Source: Ralstonia insidiosa
GTDB taxonomy: Bacteria > Pseudomonadota > Gammaproteobacteria > Burkholderiales > Burkholderiaceae
Direction: 5' to 3'
DNA: 64,000 nucleotides
Assembly: GCF_008801405.1 (NCBI RefSeq)
Contig: NZ_VZPV01000002.1
Span: forward strand, 930,001-994,000
In this document: positions 9,059 to 17,935 of the stretch, piece after piece
How positions within the stretch are numbered: the first letter of the stretch is position 1
Layout: the number at the start of each line of letters is the position of its first letter
The notes under the pieces: model-generated
Databases searched by the model: none
What the model saw: only the letters and a program-made list of their open reading frames with translations
What the model was told of the DNA's origin: nothing
Position numbers and translations under genes: made by a program

Positions 9059-9868
9059 TCAGCGCAGCACCAGGCCAATGGCGATCGCGCAGCCCAGCAC
9101 GATCAGCCACGGCACCGCAGTCCTGACCACCACCGTGCGCAGCCAGTCGGCCTGATCGGCGCGGCGCGCGGTGCGGATCAAGCCTCCTGCCAGCAGCACC
9201 TCGAACGCGGCTTCCGACAGCAGCATCGGCCCTTGCGTGTAGAAGTACGTCACCACGCCAAGGCACGCTGTCACAGCGGCCACCACCACAGCAATCACCA
9301 AGACCAGCGGTAGCGCCTCATCTGCCGAAGACAGGCTGTCTGCCACGCCGCTGCCGGCTTCACCCAGCAGAGATGAATCGGCTGCATCGGCCAGCGGTTC
9401 AAAATCGGCCGAGGCGCCGCCACCGCCAAATATACCGCCCTGCCCACCAATGGGGCCAAGCTGCGCGGCCGCACGCCCGATGTTGCCGCCAAGGCGTGGC
9501 ATGGGGAGACCGGAGCCAAAGTCGATCGCATCTGCGGCTGCATCGGCAATCGAATCGCTCTGCCAGCCTCGTGCGCTTTGCTGTTTGCGACGCTGCGTGA
9601 ATCCCGCATAAGCCAGCCACAGCTTGAAGGCAACGAGCATTGCCAGCCATGCGGTCACGGTGGCGATGCTGTAGCGCCACGGCGGCGAGTCCAGTCCCGT
9701 CAATTGCAGCAGCTTGTTGCAGGTCACACCCCATGCCAGCGACCACAGCACGATCAACACCACGTGCAGACGCAGGGCAAAGCGGCTCGCCAGCCGGCGG
9801 GCGAGATTGCGTTTGAGGACGGGTTCTGTCGTGAGCGTCGGCGCTGCGGGCGTCTTCTTGCGCTTCAT
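9059..9868 (-). CDS. hypothetical membrane protein downstream of fabG-like gene
   Basis: 269 residues; I do not recognise the family. Near the N-terminus there are two hydrophobic segments (VVLIVLWSLAWGV and IATVTAWLAMLVAFKLWLAY), then a Gly/Ala-rich linker (about 115-180), then C-terminal hydrophobic segments (LVLVIAVVVAAVTACLGVVT and the last ~20 residues). Its ATG overlaps the stop of the upstream fabG-like gene (TGATG), so the two are translationally coupled. A longer open frame upstream is antisense-free but lies inside fabG and is not used. Confidence 0.7.
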   Translation of the reverse strand: MKRKKTPAAPTLTTEPVLKRNLARRLASRFALRLHVVLIVLWSLAWGVTCNKLLQLTGLDSPPWRYSIATVTAWLAMLVAFKLWLAYAGFTQRRKQQSARGWQSDSIADAAADAIDFGSGLPMPRLGGNIGRAAAQLGPIGGQGGIFGGGGASADFEPLADAADSSLLGEAGSGVADSLSSADEALPLVLVIAVVVAAVTACLGVVTYFYTQGPMLLSEAAFEVLLAGGLIRTARRADQADWLRTVVVRTAVPWLIVLGCAIAIGLVLR

Positions 9869-10596
9869 CAGATCATGCCGCCGTTGACGCCAATCACCTG
9901 CCGCGTGACATACGACGCCGCATCCGACATCAGAAAGCCTACTACCGCAGCCACCTCTGCCGGTTGCCCGACGCGGTTCATCGGCACCGCTTCCAGCGCC
10001 TGGTCCAGGTGCTCCATGTGCGCCAGCATCTCGGTTTCGATCAGCCCCGGTGCCACGCAGTTGACGGTGATGCGGCGCGAGGCCAACTCCACCGCCAGCG
10101 CCTTCGTCGCGCCAATCAACCCCGCCTTGGCCGCGCTGTAGTTGACCTGCCCGCGGTTGCCCATCACGCCCGAGACGGAGGCAATGGTGACGATGCGCCC
10201 GCCCTGGCGTGCTCGCACCATCGGCATGGTGAGCGGGTGCACGACGTTGTAGAAACCGTCCAGGCCCGTCTCCAGCACGATGTCCCAGTCTTCGTCTGTC
10301 AGGGCAGGGAAGGCCGCGTCGCGCGTGACGCCCGCGCACAGGACGATGCCGTAGTAGGCGCCGTGTGCATCCACATCGGCTTCGAGTTGCGTACGGCAGG
10401 CCGTGCGGTCACGCACGTCGAATTGCAGGACGTGGGCGGCACCGCCCTGGGTTTGGATGTCGGTAACGATGGCCTCGGCCTCTTTGCGGCCGCTACGGCA
10501 GTGGACCGAAACGTCGAACCCGTCAGACGCCAGTTGGTATGCGATTGCGCGGCCAATGCCACGGCTTGCGCCCGTCACGAGAACACGGCGGCTCAT
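9868..10596 (-). CDS. short-chain dehydrogenase, 3-oxoacyl-ACP reductase type (FabG-like)
   Basis: 242 residues, a classical SDR. It has the NAD(P) motif TGASRGIG (residues 8-15), an NAG-like CAGVTRD, the catalytic Ser near IASVSG, and the YSAAK active site. The end VNGGMI resembles the FabG-like ketoreductases of aryl-polyene-type clusters. The likely reaction is NADPH-dependent reduction of a 3-oxoacyl-thioester, but the physiological substrate cannot be read from sequence. It sits with one membrane protein between two flagellar operons and has no other lipid-synthesis neighbours. Confidence 0.85.
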   Translation of the reverse strand: MSRRVLVTGASRGIGRAIAYQLASDGFDVSVHCRSGRKEAEAIVTDIQTQGGAAHVLQFDVRDRTACRTQLEADVDAHGAYYGIVLCAGVTRDAAFPALTDEDWDIVLETGLDGFYNVVHPLTMPMVRARQGGRIVTIASVSGVMGNRGQVNYSAAKAGLIGATKALAVELASRRITVNCVAPGLIETEMLAHMEHLDQALEAVPMNRVGQPAEVAAVVGFLMSDAASYVTRQVIGVNGGMI

Positions 10597-10829
10597 GTGG
10601 TGAGACTCCCTTCTTTGGATGCTTGAAAACCGGTGGGCGGGTGCGATTCGACGATCGCTTGGGCTAGAGGCTGGCCACCGGCGTAGCTGTGCAATTGCGC
10701 AAGACTAACACCCTGTGCCCGGAGGCTTCCCATCGTTCCGGCTAGGGCGCGGCTGAGCAGTCGGCGCGGATTGGATTGTGACCGGCAGCCCTGTCCAAAT
10801 AGGCCAACCGATGGCGAAACGTGAGGCGA

Positions 10830-11273
10830 CTACGAGCGGCTACGTGTCAGCAGGCAGATCAGGCTGCCCGCCGACAGCAAGATGGCTGGTATGTGGACCA
10901 ACGCCTGCACCATTTCCTGTAGGTGAAATGGCTGTATGACAGCAATCGCTGTCTTGGCGCTCAGCAGACTCAGCAAGAGGACGATCGAAAACACAGCGAT
11001 GGCGATGTGCCGAGGTCGGTGTCCAAAGGGCAATCGCTGCGCGAGCACCACAAAGCCCCACGCCAGCAGGGCACTTGCAAAGCCGGAAACGAGAGCAAGG
11101 AGCTTCGCGTTGTCAGCCGCTGCTGCCGAGACTCCCGTCATCACCGCCATCGTGATGTTGATGATGAGCCCGAAGGCCAACACATGCAGGGCGAACTGCG
11201 CGAACCCGCAATGGACTCGGGGTTGAGTGGGTGCCTGTGAGGCGTTGTTCGGCGTATCGGAGTCAGTAGTCAC
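10830..11273 (-). CDS. hypothetical four-helix membrane protein
   Basis: 147 residues with a polar N-terminus (about 20 residues) and four hydrophobic segments (ALHVLAFGLIINITMAVM, LALVSGFASALLAWGFVVL, HIAIAVFSIVLLLSLL, and LVHIPAILLSAGSLICLL). No family was recognised. It follows fliR by 15 bases on the same strand, so it may be the last gene of the fliL-R transcript, although it is not a standard flagellar component. The 233 bases downstream, before the fabG-like start, hold nothing recognisable beyond a possible promoter region. Confidence 0.65.
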   Translation of the reverse strand: MTTDSDTPNNASQAPTQPRVHCGFAQFALHVLAFGLIINITMAVMTGVSAAAADNAKLLALVSGFASALLAWGFVVLAQRLPFGHRPRHIAIAVFSIVLLLSLLSAKTAIAVIQPFHLQEMVQALVHIPAILLSAGSLICLLTRSRS

Positions 11274-11288
11274 CGCGAGCCAGATCGA

Positions 11289-12092
11289 TCAACGAGACAA
11301 CGCCCCGTTTGTCCCAAACTGAGTAAACGCCCGCCCACTCAACTCCAGCGCATCCATGACCGACCGCTCCACCACCGGTGCGAGCGAAGTCATCATCACC
11401 ATAACCAACATCAGCCCCACCACCAGCGTGGCGGAAATGCCCACCGCAAACGGGTTGAGCGCCTGCGCGGTGCGTGCCAGCACGGCAAAGCCCAGGTTGA
11501 CGATCATCATGATGGCGATGATCGGCAGGGCGACGCGCACGGCCAGTGCGAAGGCGATGGTGCCGCCTTCGGCCAGTGCCTGCCAGCCGGGGTTGGCCAG
11601 CGGCGCAGCCGAGATGGGCAGCGCGGTAAAGCTGTCGAACAGGGCGTGCAGCAGCACAAGGTGCCCGTCGCCGGCAATGAAGGCGGTGATGGCCGTGAGG
11701 TTGAGAAAGCGGCCGAGCAGCATGCTGCTTTCGGTTTGTGTCGGGTCGACCAGCGTGGCAAAGCCCAGGCCCATCTGTATCGACATCACCTCGCCCGCAC
11801 CGCTGATGGCGCTGAACACGAGCTGCACACAAAACCCGAGCGACAGCCCGATCGCCACTTGCAGCAGGGTGATCCACAGTCCCTCGTATGAGCCCACGGA
11901 CACGCCAGGCGGCACTGGCAGGATCGGTGCCAGTGCCACCGTGAGAATGACGCCGAACGCCACCTTGATCGACATCGGCACTTCTGTGTTGGCAAACGGC
12001 GGCGCAATCGCAATGAACGCCAGAATGCGCACGAGCGGCCACCAGTACATGGCGATCCAACCGTTGAGCTGGCTGGCGGTGAACTGGATCAT
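11289..12092 (-). CDS. fliR: flagellar type III export gate protein FliR
   Basis: 267 residues, polytopic. FliR joins FliP and FliQ in the export gate in the inner membrane. Family features are WWPLVRILAFIAIAPPF near the N-terminus, VKVAFG-like IKVAFGVILTVALAP, GEVMSIQMGLGFATLVDP, and the C-terminal MTSLAPVVERSVMDALELS. It is the most distal flagellar gene of the leftward fliL-M-N-O-P-Q-R operon, 41 bases after fliQ. Confidence 0.96.
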   Translation of the reverse strand: MIQFTASQLNGWIAMYWWPLVRILAFIAIAPPFANTEVPMSIKVAFGVILTVALAPILPVPPGVSVGSYEGLWITLLQVAIGLSLGFCVQLVFSAISGAGEVMSIQMGLGFATLVDPTQTESSMLLGRFLNLTAITAFIAGDGHLVLLHALFDSFTALPISAAPLANPGWQALAEGGTIAFALAVRVALPIIAIMMIVNLGFAVLARTAQALNPFAVGISATLVVGLMLVMVMMTSLAPVVERSVMDALELSGRAFTQFGTNGALSR

Positions 12093-12133
12093 GGCGGCGG
12101 GGTGGTGTGTTTGGTGGCTGCGAGTCGACTACG

Positions 12134-12403
12134 TCAATTCACGTAGTTGGGGATATTGGTGAGCAGATCGCGCGTGTAATCGACGATCACGCTCACGAGC
12201 CAGGGGCCGGCCAGGATCATGGTGGCGGCCACGGCCACCAGCTTGGGAATGAACGACAGCGATTGCTCGTTCAGCTGTGTGGCAGCCTGGAACACCGCCA
12301 TCAGCAGGCCGACCACGAGCGACACCAACAGCATGGGCGCGCCCACCATCATGGCGACCTGCATCGCCTGGCGCGCCATATCCAATACGTATTCGGGTGT
12401 CAT
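12134..12403 (-). CDS. fliQ: flagellar export gate protein FliQ
   Basis: 89 residues with two transmembrane helices, the normal FliQ size. Seen are the N-terminal MTPEYVLDMARQAM, the first helix VGAPMLLVSLVVGLLMAVFQ, TQLNEQSLSFIPKL, and the second helix AATMILAGPWLVSVIVDY. It lies 9 bases after fliP. Confidence 0.96.
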   Translation of the reverse strand: MTPEYVLDMARQAMQVAMMVGAPMLLVSLVVGLLMAVFQAATQLNEQSLSFIPKLVAVAATMILAGPWLVSVIVDYTRDLLTNIPNYVN

Positions 12404-12412
12404 GGCGGCTCC

Positions 12413-13162
12413 TTATTGCACAAAGCTCTGGGCCAGCGAGCCCAGCAACAGGTGCCAGCCATCCACCAGCACGAACAGCATGATCTTGAACGGCAGCGAG
12501 AAGATCGACGGCGTGACCATCATCATCCCCATCGACATCAGCACGGCCGCTACCACGATGTCGATCACCAGGAACGGGATGAAGATGGCAAACCCGATCT
12601 GGAACGCGCTCTTCAGCTCGCTGGTGACAAAGGCGGGAATGAGCGCGCGCATGGGCGTCTGCTCCGGGCTGGCAATGGGGGGCATGTTGCCCATCTTGAC
12701 GAACAGGGCGAGGTCCGGCTCGCGCGTCTGCTTGAGCATGAACTGGCGCAGCGGCGTGGCGGCCGTGTCCATGGCTTGTTCTACGGTGATCTTGTTGTCG
12801 CGCAGCGGCACGTAGGCGTCGGTGTACACCTTGTCGAGCACTGGCGACATGACGAAGAACGTGAGAAACAGTGCCAGCCCAATCAGCACCTGGTTGGGCG
12901 GCGTGGTTTGTGTGCCCAGCGCATGGCGCAGCAACGACAGCACGATGACGATGCGCGTGAAGCTGCTCATCATCAGGATGATGGCCGGCAGGAAGCCCAG
13001 CGACGTGAGGAAGATCAGCGTCTGCACCGGCAGCGTGTAGCTCTGCCCACCAGTAGCGCCCGAGAGCAGCGGTAGGCCCGGTTGCGCCTGCGCAAACACG
13101 GCGGGCGTGGCACACAGCAAGGCCAGCGCAGCGAGGTAACGAAGAACAGCACGCATGTTCAT
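12413..13162 (-). CDS. fliP: flagellar export gate protein FliP
   Basis: 249 residues, with a cleavable signal-like N-terminus (about residues 5-24) as is usual for FliP, and then four hydrophobic segments. Conserved stretches include IILMMSSFTRIVIVLSLLR, PPNQVLIGLALFLTFFVM, and FQIGFAIFIPFLVIDIVVA near the C-terminus. FliP forms the core of the export gate pore. Its ATG overlaps the stop of fliO by four bases. Confidence 0.97.
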   Translation of the reverse strand: MNMRAVLRYLAALALLCATPAVFAQAQPGLPLLSGATGGQSYTLPVQTLIFLTSLGFLPAIILMMSSFTRIVIVLSLLRHALGTQTTPPNQVLIGLALFLTFFVMSPVLDKVYTDAYVPLRDNKITVEQAMDTAATPLRQFMLKQTREPDLALFVKMGNMPPIASPEQTPMRALIPAFVTSELKSAFQIGFAIFIPFLVIDIVVAAVLMSMGMMMVTPSIFSLPFKIMLFVLVDGWHLLLGSLAQSFVQ

Positions 13163-13548
13163 TCCGACTTCCCCGTCAGGTGGCGCTTGACCTGGACAGC
13201 CAGTGCATCCGCAAAGGAAGGGGGTTTGGTATTGGCGCCATCACCGGAGTTGGCATTCGGCTCGGCGGGCGTGGCGGGCTCAATGGGCCGTGGCAGCGTG
13301 TGCAGTGTCTGCACGTTGTGCTGGGTAACGCCCAGCACCAGCCACGTGCCATCCACTTCCACCACTACGACTTTCTCGCGGGCGCCCAGCATCTGCTGCG
13401 CCACGACCGAGACGACCTGGCTGCGGCGCCCAGGGCCCATGCCCGCGCGCTGTTGCAGCCTGCGCAGCAGCCAGCCGGCTGCCACGATCATGGCCAATAC
13501 GACAAACAGGCCGCCCAAGGTGCGGGCCCAATCAACTGCATGGTTCAT
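13159..13548 (-). CDS. fliO: flagellar export assembly protein FliO
   Basis: 129 residues: a short N-terminus, one transmembrane helix (about residues 11-27, TLGGLFVVLAMIVAAGWLL), and a cytoplasmic domain with the FliO signature SVVAQQMLGAREKVVVVEVDG and WLVLGVT. FliO helps assemble the FliP complex. FliO sequences are poorly conserved; position between fliN and fliP supports the call. Confidence 0.92.
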   Translation of the reverse strand: MNHAVDWARTLGGLFVVLAMIVAAGWLLRRLQQRAGMGPGRRSQVVSVVAQQMLGAREKVVVVEVDGTWLVLGVTQHNVQTLHTLPRPIEPATPAEPNANSGDGANTKPPSFADALAVQVKRHLTGKSE

Positions 13549-13609
13549 TTCAACACCTTGCCCGGGGGGAGCAGTGGTTGCGCAGGGTGCGACGGCTTAG
13601 CCGTTCAAC

Positions 13610-14062
13610 TCAGCGGTTCAACTTACGGATACGTTCGGACGGCGTGATGATGTCGGTCAGGCGGATACCGAACTTCTCGTTCACGACCACCACTTCGCCC
13701 TGGGCGATCAGGTAACCGTTCACCAGCACGTCCATCGGCTCACCGGCCAGTGCGTCCAGCTCCACCACCGAGCCCTGTGCCAGTTGCAGCAGGTTCTTGA
13801 TGGGCACCTTGGTGCGGCCCAGCTCCACCGTCAACTGCACGGGGATGTCCAGGATCATGTCGATGTCGTTACGCGTGTTGCCGGCCGCACTGGGGCTATC
13901 GACAACCAGCGGCTTGAACACCGAATCGGAGGCTGGTGTGGCTGCGGGCGGATTGGCTGCAGCGCGCTGTGCGGCCTCCAGGGCCATGGCCTCTTCCATC
14001 GTCATCTCGACATCGGTGTCGTCGGCGCTGGTCTCGGGGTTCATGGTCGGTTCAGTTGTCAT
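13610..14062 (-). CDS. fliN: flagellar motor switch protein FliN
   Basis: 150 residues. An acidic N-terminal extension of about 60 residues precedes the SpoA domain (DIPVQLTVELGRTKVPIKNLLQLAQGSV, read in two pieces, then GEVVVVNEKFGIRLTDI). FliN is part of the C ring, and binds CheY-P and the export ATPase complex. The ATG at 14062 is chosen because GGAG lies at the right distance upstream; it overlaps the end of fliM by 11 bases. An ATG at 14044 is an alternative. Confidence 0.95.
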   Translation of the reverse strand: MTTEPTMNPETSADDTDVEMTMEEAMALEAAQRAAANPPAATPASDSVFKPLVVDSPSAAGNTRNDIDMILDIPVQLTVELGRTKVPIKNLLQLAQGSVVELDALAGEPMDVLVNGYLIAQGEVVVVNEKFGIRLTDIITPSERIRKLNR

Positions 14063-15059
14063 CTTCAGACTCCATGGCAGATTCACTGCCGCTCATATTC
14101 AGCATGCGGTTGACCCGCAGGGCGTATTGACCGTTGAAGGTGCCGTAGCTGCATTCCATGACGGGCACGCCGTCCACCTTGGCGGTCACGGATTCGTCCA
14201 GCTCAACCGGCAAGACATCGCCCACCTTCATGTTCAGGAGGTCGGAAAACTGCACGCGGGCGGTGGTCAAGTCGGCAATCAGTTCCACCTCGGCGGTCTG
14301 CACCTGCTGCGAGAGCAGCCGCACCCAGCGCTTGTCCACTTCCAGCGCCTCGCCCTGGATGGCGGAGGTGAGCCGGTCGCGGATCGGCTCGATCATCGTG
14401 TAGGGCATGCAGATGTGCACGTCGCCGCCGTTGCTGCCCAGCTCCACGCTGAAGCTGGTCGTCACCACCACCTCGTTGGGCGTGGCGACGTTGGCGAACT
14501 CGGTGTGCATTTCCATGCGCAGCTGTTCGAACTCGATCGGGTAGATCGGCTGCCAGGCCTTGGCATAGTGGTCGAACATGAGTTGCAGCATGCGCTGGAT
14601 GATGCGCTGCTCCACATCGGTAAAGTCACGGCCTTCCACACGCATGTGAAAGCGCCCGTCGCCACCGAACAGGTTGTCGACCACCAGGAAGATCAGGTTG
14701 GGGTCGAACACGAACAGCGCCGTGCCGCGCAGCGGCTTGACATGCACGAGGTTGATGGCAGCCGGCACGACCAGGTTGCGGATGAACTCGCTGTACTTCT
14801 GGACCTTTACCGGACCAACGGAGATCTCCGCGTTGCGGCGCATGAAGTTGAACAACCCCAGGCGCCAGTTGCGCGCAAACCGCTCGTTGATGATTTCCAG
14901 CGTGGGCATGCGCCCACGGACGATGCGCTCCTGAGAGCCCAGGTTGTAGGTGCGTACACCAGACGGGTCGGCCGCGACAGGTTCCTCGTCGACCTCGTTG
15001 GTGACGCCCTTGAGGAGCGCATCGATCTCCTCCTGGGAAAGAAACTCTTCCTTGAGCAT
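14052..15059 (-). CDS. fliM: flagellar motor switch protein FliM
   Basis: 335 residues. The N-terminus (LSQEEIDALLKGV) is the CheY-P binding motif LSQxEIDALL. Then come the CheC-like middle domain (GRMPTLEIINERFARNWR; PLRGTALFVFDPNLIFLVVD is read in its two halves) and the C-terminal SpoA domain (GDVLPVELDESVTAKVDGVP). FliM forms the C ring between FliG and FliN. It begins one base after the fliL stop region in the leftward operon. Confidence 0.97.
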   Translation of the reverse strand: MLKEEFLSQEEIDALLKGVTNEVDEEPVAADPSGVRTYNLGSQERIVRGRMPTLEIINERFARNWRLGLFNFMRRNAEISVGPVKVQKYSEFIRNLVVPAAINLVHVKPLRGTALFVFDPNLIFLVVDNLFGGDGRFHMRVEGRDFTDVEQRIIQRMLQLMFDHYAKAWQPIYPIEFEQLRMEMHTEFANVATPNEVVVTTSFSVELGSNGGDVHICMPYTMIEPIRDRLTSAIQGEALEVDKRWVRLLSQQVQTAEVELIADLTTARVQFSDLLNMKVGDVLPVELDESVTAKVDGVPVMECSYGTFNGQYALRVNRMLNMSGSESAMESEDDN

Positions 15060-15060
15060 G

Positions 15061-15558
15061 TCACTGGATCACGAAGTTGGTGAACAGGACGTCCGCCACC
15101 GGCGATTCCTTGCCGACAGCCGTGAACACCTGCTCGCATTGTTCGACGATTTCCTTGGCCAGTGCGGCCTTGCCCTCTGCCGGATACAACTCAGTGGGCG
15201 ACTTGCTGGCCAGCAGCGTCAGGATCCGGCTGCGCAGTTCGGGCGTGTAGGTCTTGATGCCTTCTTCAGCGTGCTTGTCGAAGCTCTTGAAGGTGATGCC
15301 GATCTGCAGATAGCGATCGTTGCCTTCCTCGGGCTTCAGGTTGACGGTCAGGGTATCCATTGGCACGAACACCGGCTCTTTGGGCTTGGCCGGTGCGGCA
15401 GGGGATGCAGCGTGATTGCCGCCTCCCAGGAAGAACCAGGCGGCGGCACCGCCCATGCCGACGAGCAGGAGCACGATCAGGATGATCAGCAGCAGCTTGG
15501 TGGAGCCGCCCTTGGCAGCAGGGGCGGGGGCAGTAGTGGCGGCAGCGGCTTCGGCCAT
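15061..15558 (-). CDS. fliL: flagellar basal-body-associated protein FliL
   Basis: 165 residues from the ATG at 15558; an in-frame GTG nine bases upstream is also possible. It has a Lys/Gly-rich N-terminus, one transmembrane helix (LLLIILIVLLLVGMGGAAAW), and a periplasmic stomatin-like domain with VPMDTLTVNLK and DRYLQIGITFK. FliL surrounds the stators and stabilises them. It is the first gene of the leftward fliLMNOPQR operon, so the operon promoter should lie in 15559-15950. Confidence 0.95.
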   Translation of the reverse strand: MAEAAAATTAPAPAAKGGSTKLLLIILIVLLLVGMGGAAAWFFLGGGNHAASPAAPAKPKEPVFVPMDTLTVNLKPEEGNDRYLQIGITFKSFDKHAEEGIKTYTPELRSRILTLLASKSPTELYPAEGKAALAKEIVEQCEQVFTAVGKESPVADVLFTNFVIQ

Positions 15559-15952
15559 GGGGATCACTCGGAGCTAATGGGACAACGATCGGGGGGAAGA
15601 CCTGTCCGGCTCGAAATTCGGAAATTCCAGAGTCGGGTTCTCGGATGGCATTCTTCCTCACCTCTGTCCAGCTCATTCCGGCAAGAAACGCGGTCAATCC
15701 CGTCTATCTCGGGGGTTTGCGGCAAAGCGCTGGGGGAATTGAGTTGCCATAAAGTTGTTTATACATCACTTTTATGCGGCGTATCTCGTCCCCATGCGCC
15801 TTCCTCATCTCCCGGCGCGCAAACCGCTGCGTAAAAGTGATGTCTGCCCGAAAGATTTGCCGGTGCGTGCCGTTGTAGTTCTGCAAAGGGCGTCGGGCAG
15901 GTTTCCGGCGCCGCACAACGTCCTGCCGGAAGCCGTCTTGAATTCCTTGTCC
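15559..15952. other. divergent upstream region of fliL and the GGDEF-EAL gene
   Basis: About 390 bases with no gene called. It must carry the leftward fliL promoter and the rightward promoter of the GGDEF-EAL gene. The frame of the latter stays open back to 15755, so an N-terminal extension of up to 66 residues cannot be excluded. I found no convincing sigma-28 or sigma-54 element. A TAAAAGTG at 15832 has no good partner. Confidence 0.4.
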
Positions 15953-17800
15953 ATGCCCACCCATGTTGCCTTTGGTCCCGTCGATGCCGACGGGCTGCCG
16001 GCTGACTGTCCGGCACGCGGCGAGCCGCCGGGCTTTTGCCCGAAGCTCGACCTGCTGTCGATGGTCAACGCGCTGACAGAGGGCATTCTGGTGTGCGATG
16101 GCCTGCGACGCGTGACCTACGCCAACCCCAGCGCAGCGCGCCTGCTGGGCGTGCCGGTGGCCGAGTTGATCGGCCGCACGTTGGCACAGGTCGTGTTGTC
16201 AGCCGTGGACGAGTTTGAGACCACCATCCACGACGCCGACTGGCCCGACCGTGACGTGATGGCCGAGGGCCTGCCGCAGTTGAACCAGATCTTTGGGCTG
16301 CACTGCCAGGACGGCCGCACCGTTTGGGTGTCGAGCAACTGGACGCCGCTGTACACCGAGGGCGGCCATTCGATGACCGCCGTGCCCGCGGCCGGGTCCA
16401 ATGCGGGCACGCCGCCGTACTCCGTGCTGGTGTCGCTGGTCGACATCACGCAGATCCGCGAAGCGCAGCAGCGTATCCGGCATCTGGCCACGCACGATAC
16501 GCTCACCGGCCTGCTGAACCGCTCCGCGCTGGAAGACCGACTGGAGCATGCGCTGGCCATCGCGCGCCGCAACCGTACGCGCGTGTCGGTCATGTTCCTG
16601 GATCTCGACCGTTTCAAGAACGTCAACGACACGCTGGGCCACCAGTTTGGCGACATGCTGCTGCGCGAAGTGGCCGCCCGCCTGCAAGCCTGCGCGCGTG
16701 AGGCCGATACCGTGGCCCGCCTGGGCGGCGACGAATTTGTCGTCATGCTCGAATCGCTCGATGCCCTGGGTACGCGCCGGGTCGCCGAGCGCATTCTCTC
16801 GGCCATCAGCGCGCCGTTCCATATCGACGGGCAGGAGCTGTTCCTGGGGGTGTCGATCGGCATTGCCGTGGCACCCCACGACGGCGACGACCCCAACACC
16901 CTGCTGCGCAAGGCCGACGCGGCCATGTACCTGGCCAAGGAGCGCGGCCGCAACAACTTCCAGACCTTCACCAGCGATCTGGACGACCGCGTTTCGCGCC
17001 GTTTCCGCATTGAATCGGGCCTGCGCCGCGCCAGCGACCGCAACGAGTTCTACGCCGATTACCAGCCGCGCGTGGACGTGAAGAGCGGCCGCATCGTCAG
17101 CGTCGAGGCGCTCATCCGCTGGAACTCGGCAGATTTCGGCCGCATGATGCCCGGCCAGTTCATTCAAGACGCGGAAGAGACCGGCCTGATCGTCGAGATC
17201 GACCGCTGGATCCTGCGCGCCGCTTGCGATCAGCTTGCGCGCTGGCGCCGCATCGGGCTGCCGCAACTGCGCATGTCGATCAACCTGTCAGGGCAAGCAT
17301 TCAGTTCGGGGCAGCTCAGTGCCATGGTGCGTGGGGCGCTGTCCACCAGCGGCTTGCCAGGGGACGCGGTTGAGTTGGAGATGACCGAGGGCATCCTGAT
17401 CCGCGATGATCCGTCGCTACATGCGCTGCTGACCGAGCTGCGCGCGATGGGGGTGTCGCTGGCGCTGGACGATTTCGGCACTGGATACTCATCGCTTTCG
17501 TATCTGCACCGCTTCCCGATCGACACGCTCAAGATCGACCGCTCGTTCGTGCAGGACTTGCCGCACGTGGCCGAGCGCGCCGCCATCACGCGGGCCATCA
17601 TCATGATGGCGCAAGCGATGGGCATGAAGACCGTGGCTGAAGGTGTGGAGACCACCGGGCAGCTCGAATTCCTGCGCGAAATTGGCTGCGATGAGTATCA
17701 GGGCTACCTGCTTACACGGCCGCTGGAGCCATCTGCCGTGCAGGATCTGGTGCGCGAGAACGTGCGTCGCTATGGGTTGCGCGAGCCACGTCTCCTGTGA
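15953..17800 (+). CDS. PAS-GGDEF-EAL cyclic-di-GMP turnover protein
   Basis: 615 residues from the ATG at 15953, soluble with no membrane segment. The order is PAS-like sensor (about 25-165; ALTEGILVCDGLRRVTYANP), then a diguanylate cyclase domain with GGDEF at 258-262 and an intact allosteric I-site RxxD (READ, 249-252), then a phosphodiesterase domain with EAL at 385-387, DDFGTGYSSL, KIDRSFV and AEGVET. All key residues of both domains are present, so either activity is possible. It lies between fliL and fliC, which suggests control of motility through c-di-GMP. The ribosome site is weak, so the start is uncertain. Confidence 0.9.
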   Translation: MPTHVAFGPVDADGLPADCPARGEPPGFCPKLDLLSMVNALTEGILVCDGLRRVTYANPSAARLLGVPVAELIGRTLAQVVLSAVDEFETTIHDADWPDRDVMAEGLPQLNQIFGLHCQDGRTVWVSSNWTPLYTEGGHSMTAVPAAGSNAGTPPYSVLVSLVDITQIREAQQRIRHLATHDTLTGLLNRSALEDRLEHALAIARRNRTRVSVMFLDLDRFKNVNDTLGHQFGDMLLREVAARLQACAREADTVARLGGDEFVVMLESLDALGTRRVAERILSAISAPFHIDGQELFLGVSIGIAVAPHDGDDPNTLLRKADAAMYLAKERGRNNFQTFTSDLDDRVSRRFRIESGLRRASDRNEFYADYQPRVDVKSGRIVSVEALIRWNSADFGRMMPGQFIQDAEETGLIVEIDRWILRAACDQLARWRRIGLPQLRMSINLSGQAFSSGQLSAMVRGALSTSGLPGDAVELEMTEGILIRDDPSLHALLTELRAMGVSLALDDFGTGYSSLSYLHRFPIDTLKIDRSFVQDLPHVAERAAITRAIIMMAQAMGMKTVAEGVETTGQLEFLREIGCDEYQGYLLTRPLEPSAVQDLVRENVRRYGLREPRLL

Positions 17801-17814
17801 TTTCGAGTCTTTTC

Positions 17815-17935
17815 AGGGTGTCCTGAAAAGCGTAGCGAGCCGCCCGAGGTTGACACGAGAAGCGCAGCCGTACACGCGTACGGCGAGCATCGCAGGGTCA
17901 AGATCGGACGGCGCAGTAGCTTTGCGGGACGCCCT
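17815..17935. repeat. large imperfect palindromic intergenic repeat (REP/BIME-like)
   Basis: The whole gap between two convergent genes is one imperfect inverted repeat. The left arm begins AGGGTGTCCTGAAAAGC and the right arm, read on the other strand, begins AGGGCGTCCCGCAAAGC; similarity continues inward through CCGCCCGAGGTTGAC versus CCGTCCGATCTTGAC. The centre is a perfect hairpin, GCCGTAC-acgc-GTACGGC, at 17867-17884. A second small hairpin (CTTTTCAGG/CCTGAAAAG) lies at 17809-17830. It may act as a bidirectional terminator or be a mobile REP-type element. Confidence 0.75.

Noticed and set aside
9869..10339. Upstream extension of the hypothetical membrane protein in the same frame
   Set aside because: It lies inside the fabG-like gene in another frame. 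The ATG at 9868 with TGATG coupling explains the gene.
15832..15858. Possible sigma-28 promoter before the GGDEF-EAL gene
   Set aside because: TAAAAGTG with N11 is followed by AAAGATTT, which matches the -10 box at only three positions.
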